Part shown: positions 20,538 to 33,800 of the stretch, one piece after another | How positions within the stretch are numbered: position 1 is the first letter of the stretch | Layout of the letters: each line of letters opens with the position of its first letter | From: Trichinella spiralis | Lineage: Eukaryota > Nematoda > Enoplea > Trichinellida > Trichinellidae | Direction of reading: 5' to 3' | Assembly (NCBI GenBank): GCA_000181795.3 | Contig: CM012955.1 | Location: forward strand, 10,737,976 to 10,801,975 | DNA: 64,000 nt | Notes under the pieces: generated by a model | What the model was told of the DNA's origin: nothing | The model's input: the letters and a program-made list of their open reading frames with translations, nothing else | The model's database searches: none | Translations under genes and position numbers: made by a program

Positions 20538-23500
20538 TCAATCACCGTAACGACGTCGACGATTACACTGAGAACAAAGCACCTCGGTCTTCAAAGTACG
20601 CCGTTTCCATTTATGCAGCTCGTTTTTGCTCATCACTACACTGCAATCAGCGCAACGAAGCGGCTCATCTTTCACTTTGATACTGTCGTAAGAAGTAGAA
20701 GCGGCACCCTGCATATATGCTCTGAAATCCTGCTGCTTGTTTTCTTCAACAGAACAAAACTTCTGGCACTGCCAACGCCCACTGGGTGGCTTTGACAAAC
20801 CGACGCAATACGTATGGTATCCTCGATCACAACGATCACAAAACAACATCTGATCCTACACAAGCAAAGGAATCATTCATACATCGGTCGCCTAGAACAT
20901 CTACTACACTAGATCTACTTTTTGCTTTTTATTATCAATGAAAAATTAGTCATATTAAAAAAAATATGAAAATGACAAATTATCATTTTCAGTAAAATAG
21001 CTACAGTACTGCTTCTTGCAATTTTGAAAACATACTTCATCATCCAAATTAGAGCACACTGAGCAAGGTTTGCATTCCATGCACATCCAATCGTACTGCC
21101 TTGTAATTGCATACATTTCTAAACTCATGTCCATACAACTAATATGCCCTAAAACGTATTTTCTACCAAAATTGGTTTATGCTACATATGGAAATGGAAT
21201 TCAAACAAAAGTTATTCATAAATCAAATAAGTTTTTTATCACATTTCAGAAACAGCACAGAATTATAATCATGTGTATCTTGAGCGCAGAAATGTTTCAC
21301 TTGGCATACTTGGACGATGTTCTGCGCAAACTATACATATTATATTCTACCTTTCAAATTGTAATTAGTATAAATTTCAGTTAGATTTAATCATTACCAT
21401 AAAAGCGAGCAATGCATAATAAACTTAAAAATCAGAGCGCAATTACAGTAAGTACTGACAATTTATCATGGTCGCTTAATGCAGAAATATTAATAACAAA
21501 TTCAACAAAAAATCATCATTATTTTCCTTATCTTATACGTAAGGTTAATGTTACTCAGAAAAAATTTTAATTTATAAATATTAAAAAAATTGAAAATTAC
21601 CTTACTATAACTAAAATATGACATTATGAAAAATGAGTTGAAACGAACTTTTCGCTCGACAATTATAAAAGAAAATTGAAAAAAATTTAATGTAAAAAAA
21701 ACTTAAACCAAAATGCTGAATGAAAAATTTCATTTTACTTGTACTTTTACATTTGAATCACAAAAAGTAATCATAGTGAACTTCATTCAATTGTATGATA
21801 AACTGAGTAATGTATACAAGTAAAATGAGAAATTTAAAATTTTTTTCATTGAAAATTAAGTTCAAATAGAATACTTACCACAACTCCCACACTTCGAACA
21901 TTGAACATATTGATCTTTCGTATGCAGATCATTTCCGCAAAATGCGCATGATTCTCCGGTAAGCTTAATAAATGAACAAAAAATTACTCGAAATAAAATT
22001 TAAAACAAAACATAAACTGTAAAATAAAAATGTACCTCTCCACGATTTAATAACTTCCCTTCAGATTTCCTGGTCAAGTTGGAAATTGCTTTATTACGGT
22101 CCGACATTGCTGACGCTTTGTCAGCCACCGCTTCGGCCTAAGTGAAGCAGGATGAATCTACTGAAAAACAAAGCGCTGATTGGAAATACCGAAATTTCAT
22201 TTGAGGTAACAGTGATCGTTTCTGGAGAAGAAGAGCGACCTATTTCCATAATAACCGTAGGTCCCTTCATGTACGGCATTCGATCAACCCATTCTCTTGC
22301 AACTCTGAAATTGAATCTTTTATTATGTGTGTGTGTGTGTGTGTGTGTGGGAGGGGGGAGGGTTATTAATGCTATTCAGCATAATAAGCCTTCCTCAGAA
22401 TGTAATGAAAGCTTGAATTAAACATTGTTGTATTTCTAAAAAGTTTTTCAAGTATATCAATTAATGTATCAGAGATTCATGAAATGGATAAAATACTTTG
22501 AATTCGAGACATTTTCAGGGAAAAATAAACAGAAATATGCAAAGAAATGCAACAGTTCACTTACTGTGGAGGAACAATCGTTTTCTGAGAATGCATGACG
22601 CGCACAGGATAAGCGTTGACAAGCACATCGCGCTTTGGAGACATCCGTCGAACCGGCTCTTGCAGAATCATTGTTTGAATATCAAAGAATTTTCGTCGTT
22701 TTGTCATTCGATCTTGGTTCAGTTCCATATTCTGCACAGCGGCTTTTTTCACCAAGCACTTTCTCTGTTCAGCAAATTTGTCCAACTTTCCCTTTTCCTA
22801 AAAGTTGTAACATGAAATTCGTTTTTACTTATTCAAAAGAAAAAAAAATCTACCGCATTAAGGTTCTCCATAGAGATCACTTCCTCTTCACCGCGTGTCA
22901 ACTGAAAATATTCCTACAATACAAACGGCAAAAATTTGTTCAAATCGACTTACAAAACAAAAATTTGCAAAATAAAGCCTCCGCAACAGCATGTGCAGGG
23001 CAAAAAGTTTTCTGCCTAATAGTTCATTTAGACAGCAATTATTTTGTTTAAAAAATTCACAGCATAATTTTACAATTTACCGTAAACTTTCCCGGAAAAT
23101 CACCGCTCATCAATTTAAGGACTTCGACAGTTTTCAAAGCAATCAATTCTGAAAAATTATAATAGAAAAACACCAATTATCTACCATTCATTTCTTGAAA
23201 CAGCATTCTAGCTCACCCTCATCGAAAGTCTTTGTACCGCAACGCAAGTTAGATAATAAGTACTCATATTCTTCCGCAACTATATTATGCCGGTGTAGAT
23301 TTGGATATCGCTCCTTGAAATTCGTCACACCAAGAAATTGTATAACTTCCTTTTCTACCATGTAAGTATTTTGCGAACCGACAGGCCACGCATATTCGAC
23401 AGGATATCCTGCATATATATACGTAGCACTAAAAGAACAAAATTTAACCACAAAAAGCAAACAAAATTTCAAGTCTGAAAACATTAACTGATTATCCGTT

Positions 23501-23586
23501 TTCTGCAAAGCACTGTCGGGAAGAGGAATAGAAGGGGGATCGCCGACTCTGGCAAATCCCGGTTCCAATGGGCTTTCTTTTCGCAT
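20538..23586 (-). CDS. PHF10: PHD finger protein 10 (BAF45a), PBAF chromatin-remodelling subunit
   Basis: PHF10 is a SWI/SNF (PBAF) subunit with an N-terminal SAY region and tandem C-terminal PHD fingers that read histone H3 tails. Ten minus-strand exons: 23489-23586, 23217-23428, 23081-23148, 22854-22913, 22565-22797, 22190-22304, 22036-22137, 21879-21963, 21036-21148 and 20538-20855. They sum to 1404 nt (467 aa), all phases matching. The SAY-type part includes [40 protein letters not shown] and [23 protein letters not shown]1 begins at about residue 302 (CAFCGNDLH...[12 protein letters not shown]...MCMECKPC). PHD2 starts [10 protein letters not shown] and includes [20 protein letters not shown] and GRWQCQKFC. 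After PHD2 an extra CADC...CSQC pair (residues about 430-459) could bind a further zinc; I do not recall it in vertebrate PHF10. The first donor (23488) is GTTAAT. Confidence 0.92.
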
Positions 23587-24977
23587 TGTCTAATAATAAA
23601 CAAAAGAAGTTAGCAACGTCGTGAATTTTGGATTTCATTCAGCCGCGTGCACAAAATGAAAAATATTGAAAATCTGTTCAAACAAAACTTGAAAACGCAT
23701 ACAATAACATCTGCATAACGAATACAGTGCAAAGTTTTCACAATATAATGCAGTGCTTACGCAAATCGCTATTGAGAAGCGGAATAATGAACGCGAAAGC
23801 TTCTAACTACTATAAACAGTTGCTTTATTATCGCATTTTAAGATTGCTTAAAATTTTCAAACAGAGTGAAATGCTCATAAGATGGAAAAATTACTGCTGG
23901 AAAATGTTAGTATAATATCTTTCATGAAGTCTCGCTGTTCTGCAATAATATTTGTATTAGTTGCATTCAAAAATATCTTTCAACAAATAATTGCCCAATG
24001 CAACAAACAGAAATAACTTCAGCGTTTGAAAATAATAAGCAGAAATTGACACTGCTAGTCTGAAAAAGATACAATGATGAAACCATGCAAATCGACTTAA
24101 ATCAAATCGAAATCGGCAATTCTAATCAAAACAGAAACGAGACATGCGTGTAGCAGAATGGTCAATTACAAATCATTTCAACATGAAATACGTGTCAGTG
24201 CCACGTTTAAGCGTTAAAAAAACTCCCCATTGTCGTATGATAAAATGTATCATTTTCTATGTAAATAAAGCTTTTCAATGCGCGAAAAAGATATTATTGG
24301 AAAGCTAGGCCGTAACTGGTGTACTGTATCAAATAAAAATAACAAGCAAGTACCAAATATAAATTTCCGTTTAAAATACAACTGCTAAACGGTGCAATAA
24401 AAATATTCTAAAACTATAATACTTCTTTTTCAACGTATAACATATACAATTTTAACAGATTCCGAAGATTATTGAAACATACGATCTACATTTGATCGCT
24501 TACATAAGAAGTTCAACTTGAAATGCCTGCATTCAAAGCGCAACCCTGATCGGTAGATAAAAATTTACACATTTCTTCAGAAGCAAAAATTTTGCTTTGA
24601 CATTCATTTAACATCTTATTGCGATCATTCAATCAACACTGTTCCGGTGAACAAATAAAAATTTGATGAAACAAACTGGCTGAATTGATGGCTATCAAAA
24701 ACCTAGTTAATGTATCGAATCAACTGTTTGACTGTGAGTCGGCTGCGACTGATCTAAAGAACAAACATCGATTAGCTTAAACTTTCATGAAAGAAAATCT
24801 ACATAAGCCATACTACAAGCCAAATATAACAGCAATGCACTAACACACACCATTCTAAAAGCATACAAAACTACAGCATCCTATTGATATTCAAGTTTTT
24901 AACTTTACGTTGTTCTAAATTTGTTTTGTTAAATGCAATATTTTAATTTTAATATTATGCATTTTACACGTAATATT
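23587..24977. other. Intergenic region between PHF10 and copy D
   Basis: AT-rich sequence with no supported gene, RNA gene or long repeat. The promoter of PHF10 should lie just right of 23586. Short open frames (for example 23727-23915) have no coding character. Confidence 0.5.
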
Positions 24978-26877
24978 ATATATTATTTGAAGGTTTTGGA
25001 ACTCCAAATAATAGATTTGAAAAATTATATACAGCGTATAGCATAACGTATACAATTGCCATGTTGTAATTTTTGTTTAATTAGCAGAAAAATATTCAAA
25101 AATGTTGGAACTTATTTTTTTAGAAATCAGATTAATGTTTCGAATCAGAAATCGGACCAATTGAGTTGAAATATCAAACTATTTGGATTATTTTCGTTTT
25201 ACAATGACTAAATTCACATTTGATCCCTAGAAGTTACGATTATTATTCACATGTGTACAGCTATTGAAAATAAAATCGCGTAAATTCAACGTTATAAATA
25301 AAATTGCTGCGCTGTTCAACTTCAAAAAACATTGTTCAATTTAGCATTTATACGAATCAAAGTTTCTAAATGTGTCCATTTACTTCATTGTAATTAACCT
25401 AGTGTTGATGGATTTCATTTACTTTTTCAAGCTATAGAAATAATCATTTTGGTTTCAAATTATATTTGAATTTTGTCCAATTGTTGAAAATTGATTGTTT
25501 TCTGAAAAATTCGTATACTCATTTAAAAGACATAAATTGTTATTTACTTTAGAGTAATGGTACGTAACAGACCTAAATTGTTATTTACTTTAAAGTAAGT
25601 TTAAAGTATATATATATATATATATACATTGTTGGTAAATTTAAACAAAGTAGCAAAAAGGTTAAACGAAAAATGTTTAAAGTAGATTAAACTCTTGCTA
25701 TATATATAAATAGCGATTAACGGGATTTGCAATCAGTTTTGCCTTTTTTTGACAAACAGAACGCTCCTCTGATGTCAAGTAAGTGAACAATTGAAAAGGC
25801 AAAATTTTGTAATTTTCTTTCTCTTTTAGAAATGTTCCAGTTTCTGAATTTTGATTGGTTGTTTGAAAAGCGGTTTCCGTTTGCGATTGTGATCGCTTCT
25901 GTGATCTTATTTATCGCAATCTTTGCAATCGCTTTCCACTTGTTTTCGCTGTTCAGAAGGGTGAGAAANNNNNNNNNNNNNNNNNNNNNNNNNNNNNNNN
26001 NNNNNNNNNNNNNNNNNNNNNNNNNNNNNNNNNNNNNNNNNNNNNNNNNNNNNNNNNNNNNNNNNNNNNNNNNNNNNNNNNNNNNNNNNNNNNNNNNNNN
26101 NNNNNNNNNNNNNNNNNNNNNNNNNNNNNNNNNNNNNNNNNNNNNNNNNNNNNNNNNNNNNNNNNNNNNNNNNNNNNNNNNNNNNNNNNNNNNNNNNNNN
26201 NNNNNNNNNNNNNNNNNNNNNNNNNNNNNNNNNNNNNNNNNNNNAATGAAATTATGACCATAAATTAACGCAGCAAAAGAGACAAATGTGCATGCAAATT
26301 CGGCATATAAACTGATTGAAATGCACTCATTTTTGTATTTCAAAATTCACTTGTACAATTGTTCAGTCAACAATTATTCTAAACATCAAACTTCATTCTT
26401 CGGCCTATCAATTCTAAACAGCGAAATCTAAATTTAATAATACAAGTTGACATGTCGCTGGCATAAATCAGTCGCTATTTCCTATTCATTACTCGTTGAT
26501 TTGCGGATAAATGGCCACATGTCATTACGCCTTTTGTATTTACATACCGACCTTAAAACTGACTGCGGTCACAACATCCGGCGTTCAAACATCGAATACA
26601 GATGAATATGTTTTTTTGAAAAATCAAAATTTCTATTCAATTTTATCATTTCAAATTATTATTTTTTAATCTTTTTATTTTATTGAATATTTCACTTTTT
26701 TTTCTTTCTTGTAACCGAATTCTGAACAATTTCGAACAGTTGACCTAATTAACGATTTAAAAATTTTTAAGTACACAAGAAACAAAAAGCATACTGTACT
26801 TTTGAATGTTTTTAAAATTTTACTTATTATTAAACTTGAAAACTGTCCTACTACTTTTTTCTCATTATTTTATTAAT
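24978..26877 (+). repeat. Duplicon copy D (interrupted by an assembly gap)
   Basis: A direct repeat of copy B positions about 15970-18038, same orientation. Bases 24978-25968 are almost identical to copy B, except for a shorter TA repeat (25607-25626). Positions 25969-26244 are N. The right part, 26245-26877, matches copy B from about 17400. The N run is 276 bases, but copy B has 438 bases between the same anchors, so the gap length is not reliable. The first about 100 bases after the gap lack single letters relative to copy B. Confidence 0.9.
25832..25968 (+). CDS. Small membrane protein gene, copy D (5' part before the gap)
   Basis: Forty-five codons identical in translation to copy B, including the membrane segment and the basic RRVR, preceded by the same 5'UTR intron. 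The rest falls in the N gap, so it is unknown whether this copy is intact. Its stop codon and 3' end are not in the assembled sequence. Confidence 0.55.
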
Positions 26878-27837
26878 ACGAAATTATTTAAAAACAAGTC
26901 AAATATATGCCATTAATCTGTAGAAAATAATAGCATAGTTCATAACGGTACCAGTTCTCAAAAAAAATATTTTCACCGTATTTTGCTGTTCTCTTTTTAT
27001 TTTTTTATTAAATTATATGTTTTATTTGTAGCTATTTTATTTTATTATTGCATCAATAATTTCTTATCAAAAATACACAAAACTGACTTTGAAACAATAG
27101 TACGGTACAAGCAGTTTAATAGTGCGATGTCTTGACATGGTGCTAAGCGCCGTCTAAAACTGCAGATTCATTTAGCGGCTTCTTAGACTTGGGGATTCAA
27201 TATTTAAATTTTTTTGCTCAATCGTTCCTAATTAGCATTTTTGAATGCACATTTGTGAATTAATTATTACTGAAATAAATACTTGTATATGCTGGTAGAA
27301 TTTTCACGAATAAAAGGCAAATCAGTGTTTTTTCGTAGTTTGTCATTTAATCGGGCATGCTTAGTCTAAATTATTTTCTTCGAATGCCAAAAACTAAAAT
27401 TCTGCTCTTCATCGTTTGTAATTTAAACCAAATTTGCTAGTAAGTCACATGGAAATCAGTTTATGAATTTCATCATTTATAATTGTAGGTAGTTGAAAAT
27501 TGAAAAGGTAGTTGGTGGAATTGAAATAATTTTGTGCATTAATCAGTAGATGTGACATTAAAATAAATTATTGACGAATAAGAGAAGAATGGTCGCTTTT
27601 CAGTCTTGAGATTTGCTAGGTGGCGCGGCAATTGCTTCGCTCAAAGTGGCATTGGTCAGTTAGCCATGCATTATCAATTCCATTTTAGACCAGTCGCTAA
27701 GTTCATTCTGGACTTGAAATTTCTGAAAAGTTTGCAAAAACGGACATTAGCATTAGTGCATTGATTTTAGTTTTCTGGCATTCATATTTTAATGCTAATA
27801 AAATCAGCTTGCCCATAGAACTTTTACAGATAGAAGC
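26878..27837. other. Upstream region of the collagen XV/XVIII long-form start
   Basis: No gene recognised. This AT-rich stretch should contain the most upstream promoter and 5'UTR of the collagen locus; no motif stood out. Confidence 0.45.
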
Positions 27838-30800
27838 ATGCATAATCGAAGATTAATAATCATATTGATTGCAATACTGATTGGTTATACACATGGTAAT
27901 ATAGATGGTAAGTATATGATAAAAAGTTTGTTTAATAATTTTAAATTCATTTGAAGTGGTCTTCACATTATTGAAGCTCTGGATAATTTGTCACTCTTTC
28001 ATATGTAAAGATCGAGCTAAATTGCAACTGTTCACTGCTTTGCTTTTAAAAGCTTCCTATGGAGAGCCTCTTGTCAGTTTTTGCTTGCCTTATGAAACAG
28101 CACTCCCAATAGGGGATTTTTGTCTGATACTGAATGCATTTATTCGTCATGAAAAACATCCGTCTCCGGAACAACAATTTTGACGGCTAGTGCTTTTTTA
28201 GTATGTGGTTCAACAAGGAGCAAATTTCCACTTCAAAGCAGCCTCTTAGCCAAAGTGGATAGCTGACCGTGAAACATTATCAACCGCTTTTCGAAAAATT
28301 ACGAGTCCAAAAACCGATTTATTAAATTCACTCAACCGGATAAGCATTTAATTATCACCAAGAAAATGACAATTTAACAACACATTAGAAAATTAGCCAT
28401 TTTAAAGAATTGAATAATCAAATGAAATTCTTTAACAACATAAAACAGTAGTAGTCAACAAATCCTTTAGTCTTGTTCACAAATATTCTAATTTTGTGGT
28501 AAATGTATTTCAAGTTTGAAAATAATTAATTTCAAATATTCCACTTCTTGTATTACAAAAATTGAAAATCAGTACGAAATGCAAAATGATAGTAGAAATT
28601 ATTCTCTTTTATGAAATAATGCATCATGATAATCTTAATAACTAAATGGATTGTGTTTAAAAATTAATTTCAGGCAAGCAGTGAAATTTAAAATTTAACG
28701 CTCTGAAGTTATGCAATGATAATTTCTGCATTTGAACAACAAAATTGTGCATTCTAAAAAGAAATAGACAACATTGTGTTGTTCTTTTCAGTTGTCATAT
28801 TTTAAAAATATGAAAAAAAGGCATAAACCAAAATCTGTTGCAAAAATACTCTTCTCAATCAAGCTGCTTTCATGTATTATGAAAAAAAAACAACAATTTC
28901 ATGTTGTAATATTATTAGGCATTTTGCATGAAATTCGAATTGATGAAATTTTAGAAAACCAACCACCTGGAGTTCCCACGAATGTCCAGTATGAAGTGCT
29001 TTCGCAGGATACAATATATCTTTGGTGGAATCCACCCGCCGACAGTGATCGAATTGTTGTCCGCGGTTACACTGTAGGCTGGGGTATAGGCGATTCGATA
29101 GATTCAATGGCAATTTCATTATCCGGCAAGGACAGCACTTCAGTAAAGCTCGATGATTTGCGTAAGTTGTGTTTAAAGTGGAAATTTTACTTTTCAATTA
29201 TTTTCAACAGCATATTTTTTTCTCTCTCGTTCAGTGCCAAATACCAATTATACAATATCATTATCAGCTTTCAACGACAAAGGTGATGGAAAACAAGAGA
29301 AGAAAATCATTTGCACGAAGCCAGGTATGAAAATAATTTTAATTCGCAACGGTAATAGTTGATGAATAATAAATAATATTTTTATAAAAATGCAATAAAT
29401 GATTGGCATCATTGTTTTACTAGTATAAATTGAAAGTATCATTCAGTTTGGAATTTTACTATTTCTGTTCTTTATTATCACATAGATTCAAGATAATTTA
29501 GACGAATAAAAATATGAAAAATTTACCTTTTGATGAAACGCATGTGAATATGAATCATTTCGAAGAATAGATAATTAATAGTAGAAGATGGAGAAGTGGA
29601 AAATTAATAATTGAAAATAAATTCCACTAGCTAGTAGAGTAGAAAGTTTCCAAGGCGGGAAAATAATGGCAAAACTGGTTTTTTGAATTTCCACTCAAAA
29701 CTATTTTCGTTGATAATTTTGTCTAGGAATAGTTTAGTTTTGTCTACGCTGGTTTTGTTATGACTGGATAATCCGGATTTTGATTATTTGACCTCAAGTA
29801 TAAAATCGATCGTCAATTATTCTTTGGTCATTTGCAGTTGTATCAGATGAATTGAACGGTGGAAAATTTGTAAAAAAAAATTTTTGTTTTTCTTCTCCAA
29901 CATCAACTTTTACGAATAATATTTGAATTCAATGATTACAGTAGGCAGTACAGTTTTGCCTTGCACTAATGGAACGTTTGTTAAATTGTAGGAAAAGTGA
30001 AAGGTAAGTTTCGCAGTTTTGTGAAAGACAACAAACAACATCGTCGGTTCAGTTTCGCTTTTCATTGTCAGATCTTTTGGATTATTTGAAGCCGCCGATA
30101 AATTTACACGCTGAAACTTGGTCATCATCTGAAATTTTGCTGACATGGGATGATTTTCCCTGTGAAAGATGTCCAGATTTTGGACATGCCAACTATTTAG
30201 TCAGGTTGAATTAATGGAAATGATCTTTTCATTATTTCACTACAATGCACTGTTTTCAGATATGCACCTCACAACGACGAGCATGGAGTGGTGAAAACTG
30301 TGGCCGTGGACGAGCGTCAAGTGCTGTTGTCGGATCTGCTGCCGGATACAGAGTATGAATTTTCCATAAAAACTAGACATCAATATGCAGATTCTGAATG
30401 GAGCACGTTAGCATTTGGCAAAACTATGCCAAAAGCTCATCCACAAAAGCAACCAGTGCCGGCGATCAATGCAGGAAATGAAATGCTTCGTACTGTTTAT
30501 GTTGATCGTGATCCGAGTAGTAATTTGCCTTCGAGTTTGTCAGAAAATTTACACCAAATTGACAATGAAGACTCTCCCACCATTGTACGTCTGTTGGCGT
30601 CACATCCCAACCTGCTTCACATCGAATGGGAAAGACCCCTACGCCTCAGGCGAACAATTACCGGTAAGTCCCTTTACAAACTCTATGCATATTATATATT
30701 TTGTTTTTATTCATTTAATAATCAAACATTCCAAACTTTAATAATAGTATTTGTATTTTTAATTGGAAAGTTTATTGTCAACTTTAGTACAGTCTATGAG

Positions 30801-33800
30801 GTAATTATTTTAAACGACCGAAGATGGTCAATTTGAAAATTGAGAATATTTTGAACAATTTTCCGCAGAAAAGTAAATGTTCCAGCATCGATTAATCTGC
30901 CAATATGAAAAAGACATTTTCAAAGGGAGAATTGAAAAAAAAAGAGTTAAGATAAATGCACTGTGCAATTTTCAATTCAAATCAACAGTTGAACATTTTC
31001 CCATTTGATTTGGCAAATTATTTGAAAACAATTTCACCACTGACGACTATTTGCACAAACGAAAATGTGCCAAAGTGGGCAATAAATAAGTCACTTATTG
31101 CGTATGCAAATTGTTTACTGTGTTTATCTACAAGTGATCTATTTATATGGTGTTTGATTCTCAATTGAGAAATATTTTTTCGTCAAGTAATTTTATAAAC
31201 GACAACTTTAATTTTCCATTTATAAAGTATTACTTTGACAAATTGCAGAGAGATTAATATATTATTATTTTTTTTGCAAACTTAATTTTAATAAGCATTA
31301 TTTTTTAAATTTGAAAGAAAATTCGAATTGTTGAACTTATTGTCTGTTCAAATTCAAATCTGTTAGGGATAGAAGTGGTATCAAAAATCGAATCATCCAC
31401 ATTTTCACTTTTGTTGATCAAGATTGATTTGAATAATTTTTAGTTATAGTAGTTAGGCTAAATTTGAAATACAATTTGTTGTTCAGTTGAAACAGATCTC
31501 GCCTAGTTTGCACATTTTTCAAAGCCAGCGTCGCTCATGTTCACGCATGCTATGCAAATTTTTATCATTGTCAATTGATTTGATTTTTGATCATTGAAAT
31601 TTTACCACTCGGCAAATGGAATAATTTATTCTGTTCAGTTTGTTTCAAAATGTTCTCTTATATTCCAATTGTTATTAATATGTCGATATTTTCAAATGTG
31701 AAATGCAAATTTCGAAATCAACAGCACGACGCAAACATACAGCGAAAACAGTGTAGTAGCTGACTGACTGATTAGCATTTAGTTGGGCGGTGCTCAAAGT
31801 TTGGCCACTTGTCAACATTGTTTATGCGAAATCATCCAAAATTGTCAATAATGATTATGCTAATTGCAATGTTTTATCATCATGCACAACTTTAAGCAAA
31901 ATTTTGATCAATTCAAGCAACAATTTTTCAGATGAAAATTTTTATTTTTCAATCTAAAATTATCCACCTACACATTGCAATAATGGACAATTTTAGAAAT
32001 AAATTGAATTGATTTTAATATTTTTCAAACATTTCAACTGAGGTTTAGCTTCCTATAAATGAAAGCTAATAATGAATAATTTTTTTTTCGTGTACAACAG
32101 CTTCATTAGATTGTGATGTAAAAATGGAGACGAACGATGGGCGAGATTATTGCTTTATGCTTTTAATAATTGCAAAATAATATGTTCGAGTGAAAAATGA
32201 GTGCGTAGTTGAAGGAGTGGAATTTTTGTTTTGCGTCGAGTGGTCATTTCCGTTTTTTCAATTAGCCGGTATTTCTCCAGATCAGTATTCAATTGTTGAC
32301 AACAGTGCCAAAAAAAAATACGTCGGTCCGCTTGACGTAATCCAAGATTGGTGCGTTGGTGAGAAAGCAGTTTCGTGGTCATTCGAGAAGTTGCCCCCTC
32401 AGATGCGCCAAAAATGTCACTCTTTCTATTGACGCGCATCAGAATAGAACTTTGTGCGTCAAAATGGGAAAATTAACTTGAACGTTGGACAATTCAAGCC
32501 ATGCTAATCAACGGCTTATTCAGTTGGAGTCAATTTGTCGGGGTCAGTTTGATTCCGATCACTCAATTGAACTGTTCATCCGGATATGAGAAGCACAATT
32601 TTTGCATAACATTCCACCATTTCTCAGTTTTACTTTATACGGTAGAATTTGTTTATTTTTTTAATGCTTTTCAAGCATTAATTCCAACATTGTATTCGAT
32701 GTGGTTTTACAAAATTATAATTCCATTCCCAATTTGCAGACATCTGCACCAATTCAATCTGACCAACGCTACTTGGGTTGAGGATTTGAAACCAAATTCT
32801 CAAAGCTAACAATGATGTGCTTGAACAGATTTGAAATTGAAAACTTTTTTCTTCTCAACAACAGCCAAATCAATGACTGACAAATTTTCCACACAGTTCT
32901 TCAGGGATTGATGCGACGTGTGAAATTGATTTCGCTATTTGTTTTCCGACGTCCCGCTTTCTCAGGACGGCTGTTCTTCTTCTTTGAGATTCGACCAAAA
33001 GCTGACCCCCGGGTGCGACTTGACCCTCTCATTATACACCAAAAGGCCAATAGGGGTGAATTTTCCCATTTCCATCGGTTAATTCAATTAAAACTGAACA
33101 GTTACTTTTCTTTCCATTGAAAAACCACTCGGCATCTCTTTCACTTGACGATTTAGCATTAAAATTTGAAATTTGTGCAAATCATCTTGAACATCATTCA
33201 TCACTTTGCCAGATATTGATTCCATGCAAATGTAACTCTTCGAATACGTTGCAATTCATTTTCGAACAGCTTCACTTTACATATGTGAAATGAATTGACT
33301 TAATTTCAGTAGACAAATTTGCAATTAGCACAATTGAAAAAAACAATAATTTCATTTTGAATAAATTGTAAAATTGAATTATCACCATTTACACAGTGGT
33401 GTAGTTGAATTTCAAATTATTACTGTAGATGAAGTTTTACAAAATAAAAATAAAGTTTGAAGAAATTCAATTGGAAAATTTTATTCGAAAAAAATTTAAA
33501 TTTTGAGAAAAATATATTATATCAAAAAAATAATAATTTTTTAAATTTGAAATGTTCAATTGTACAATTTCAGGTTACGACATTTTTTACAAGCTTCTTT
33601 TCGATGACGCTGATGTCAACGGAGGCTGGTTGAAGAAAACGGTTTATGGAAATTTAGAATCCTACGATTTGGACGTAAGTTTGTTAAAAATTAGAGACAC
33701 AAAAACATCCATACAACATTCTGCACAGTGTAGTGGTGAAATTAAATTCTATGCAGTCCATATTGAAATGATTGATTGAAATTTTCAAACTGACTTTATT

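Noticed and set aside
22138..22161. A 24-bp intron in PHF10
   Set aside because: Using it breaks the frame into a stop. The upstream GTATTT donor at 22189 yields a 52-bp intron and matching phases.
25717..26343. Open frames of 100-208 codons across 25717-26343 on both strands
   Set aside because: They run through the N gap. Only the first 45 codons of the plus-strand frame (25832-25968) are real sequence.
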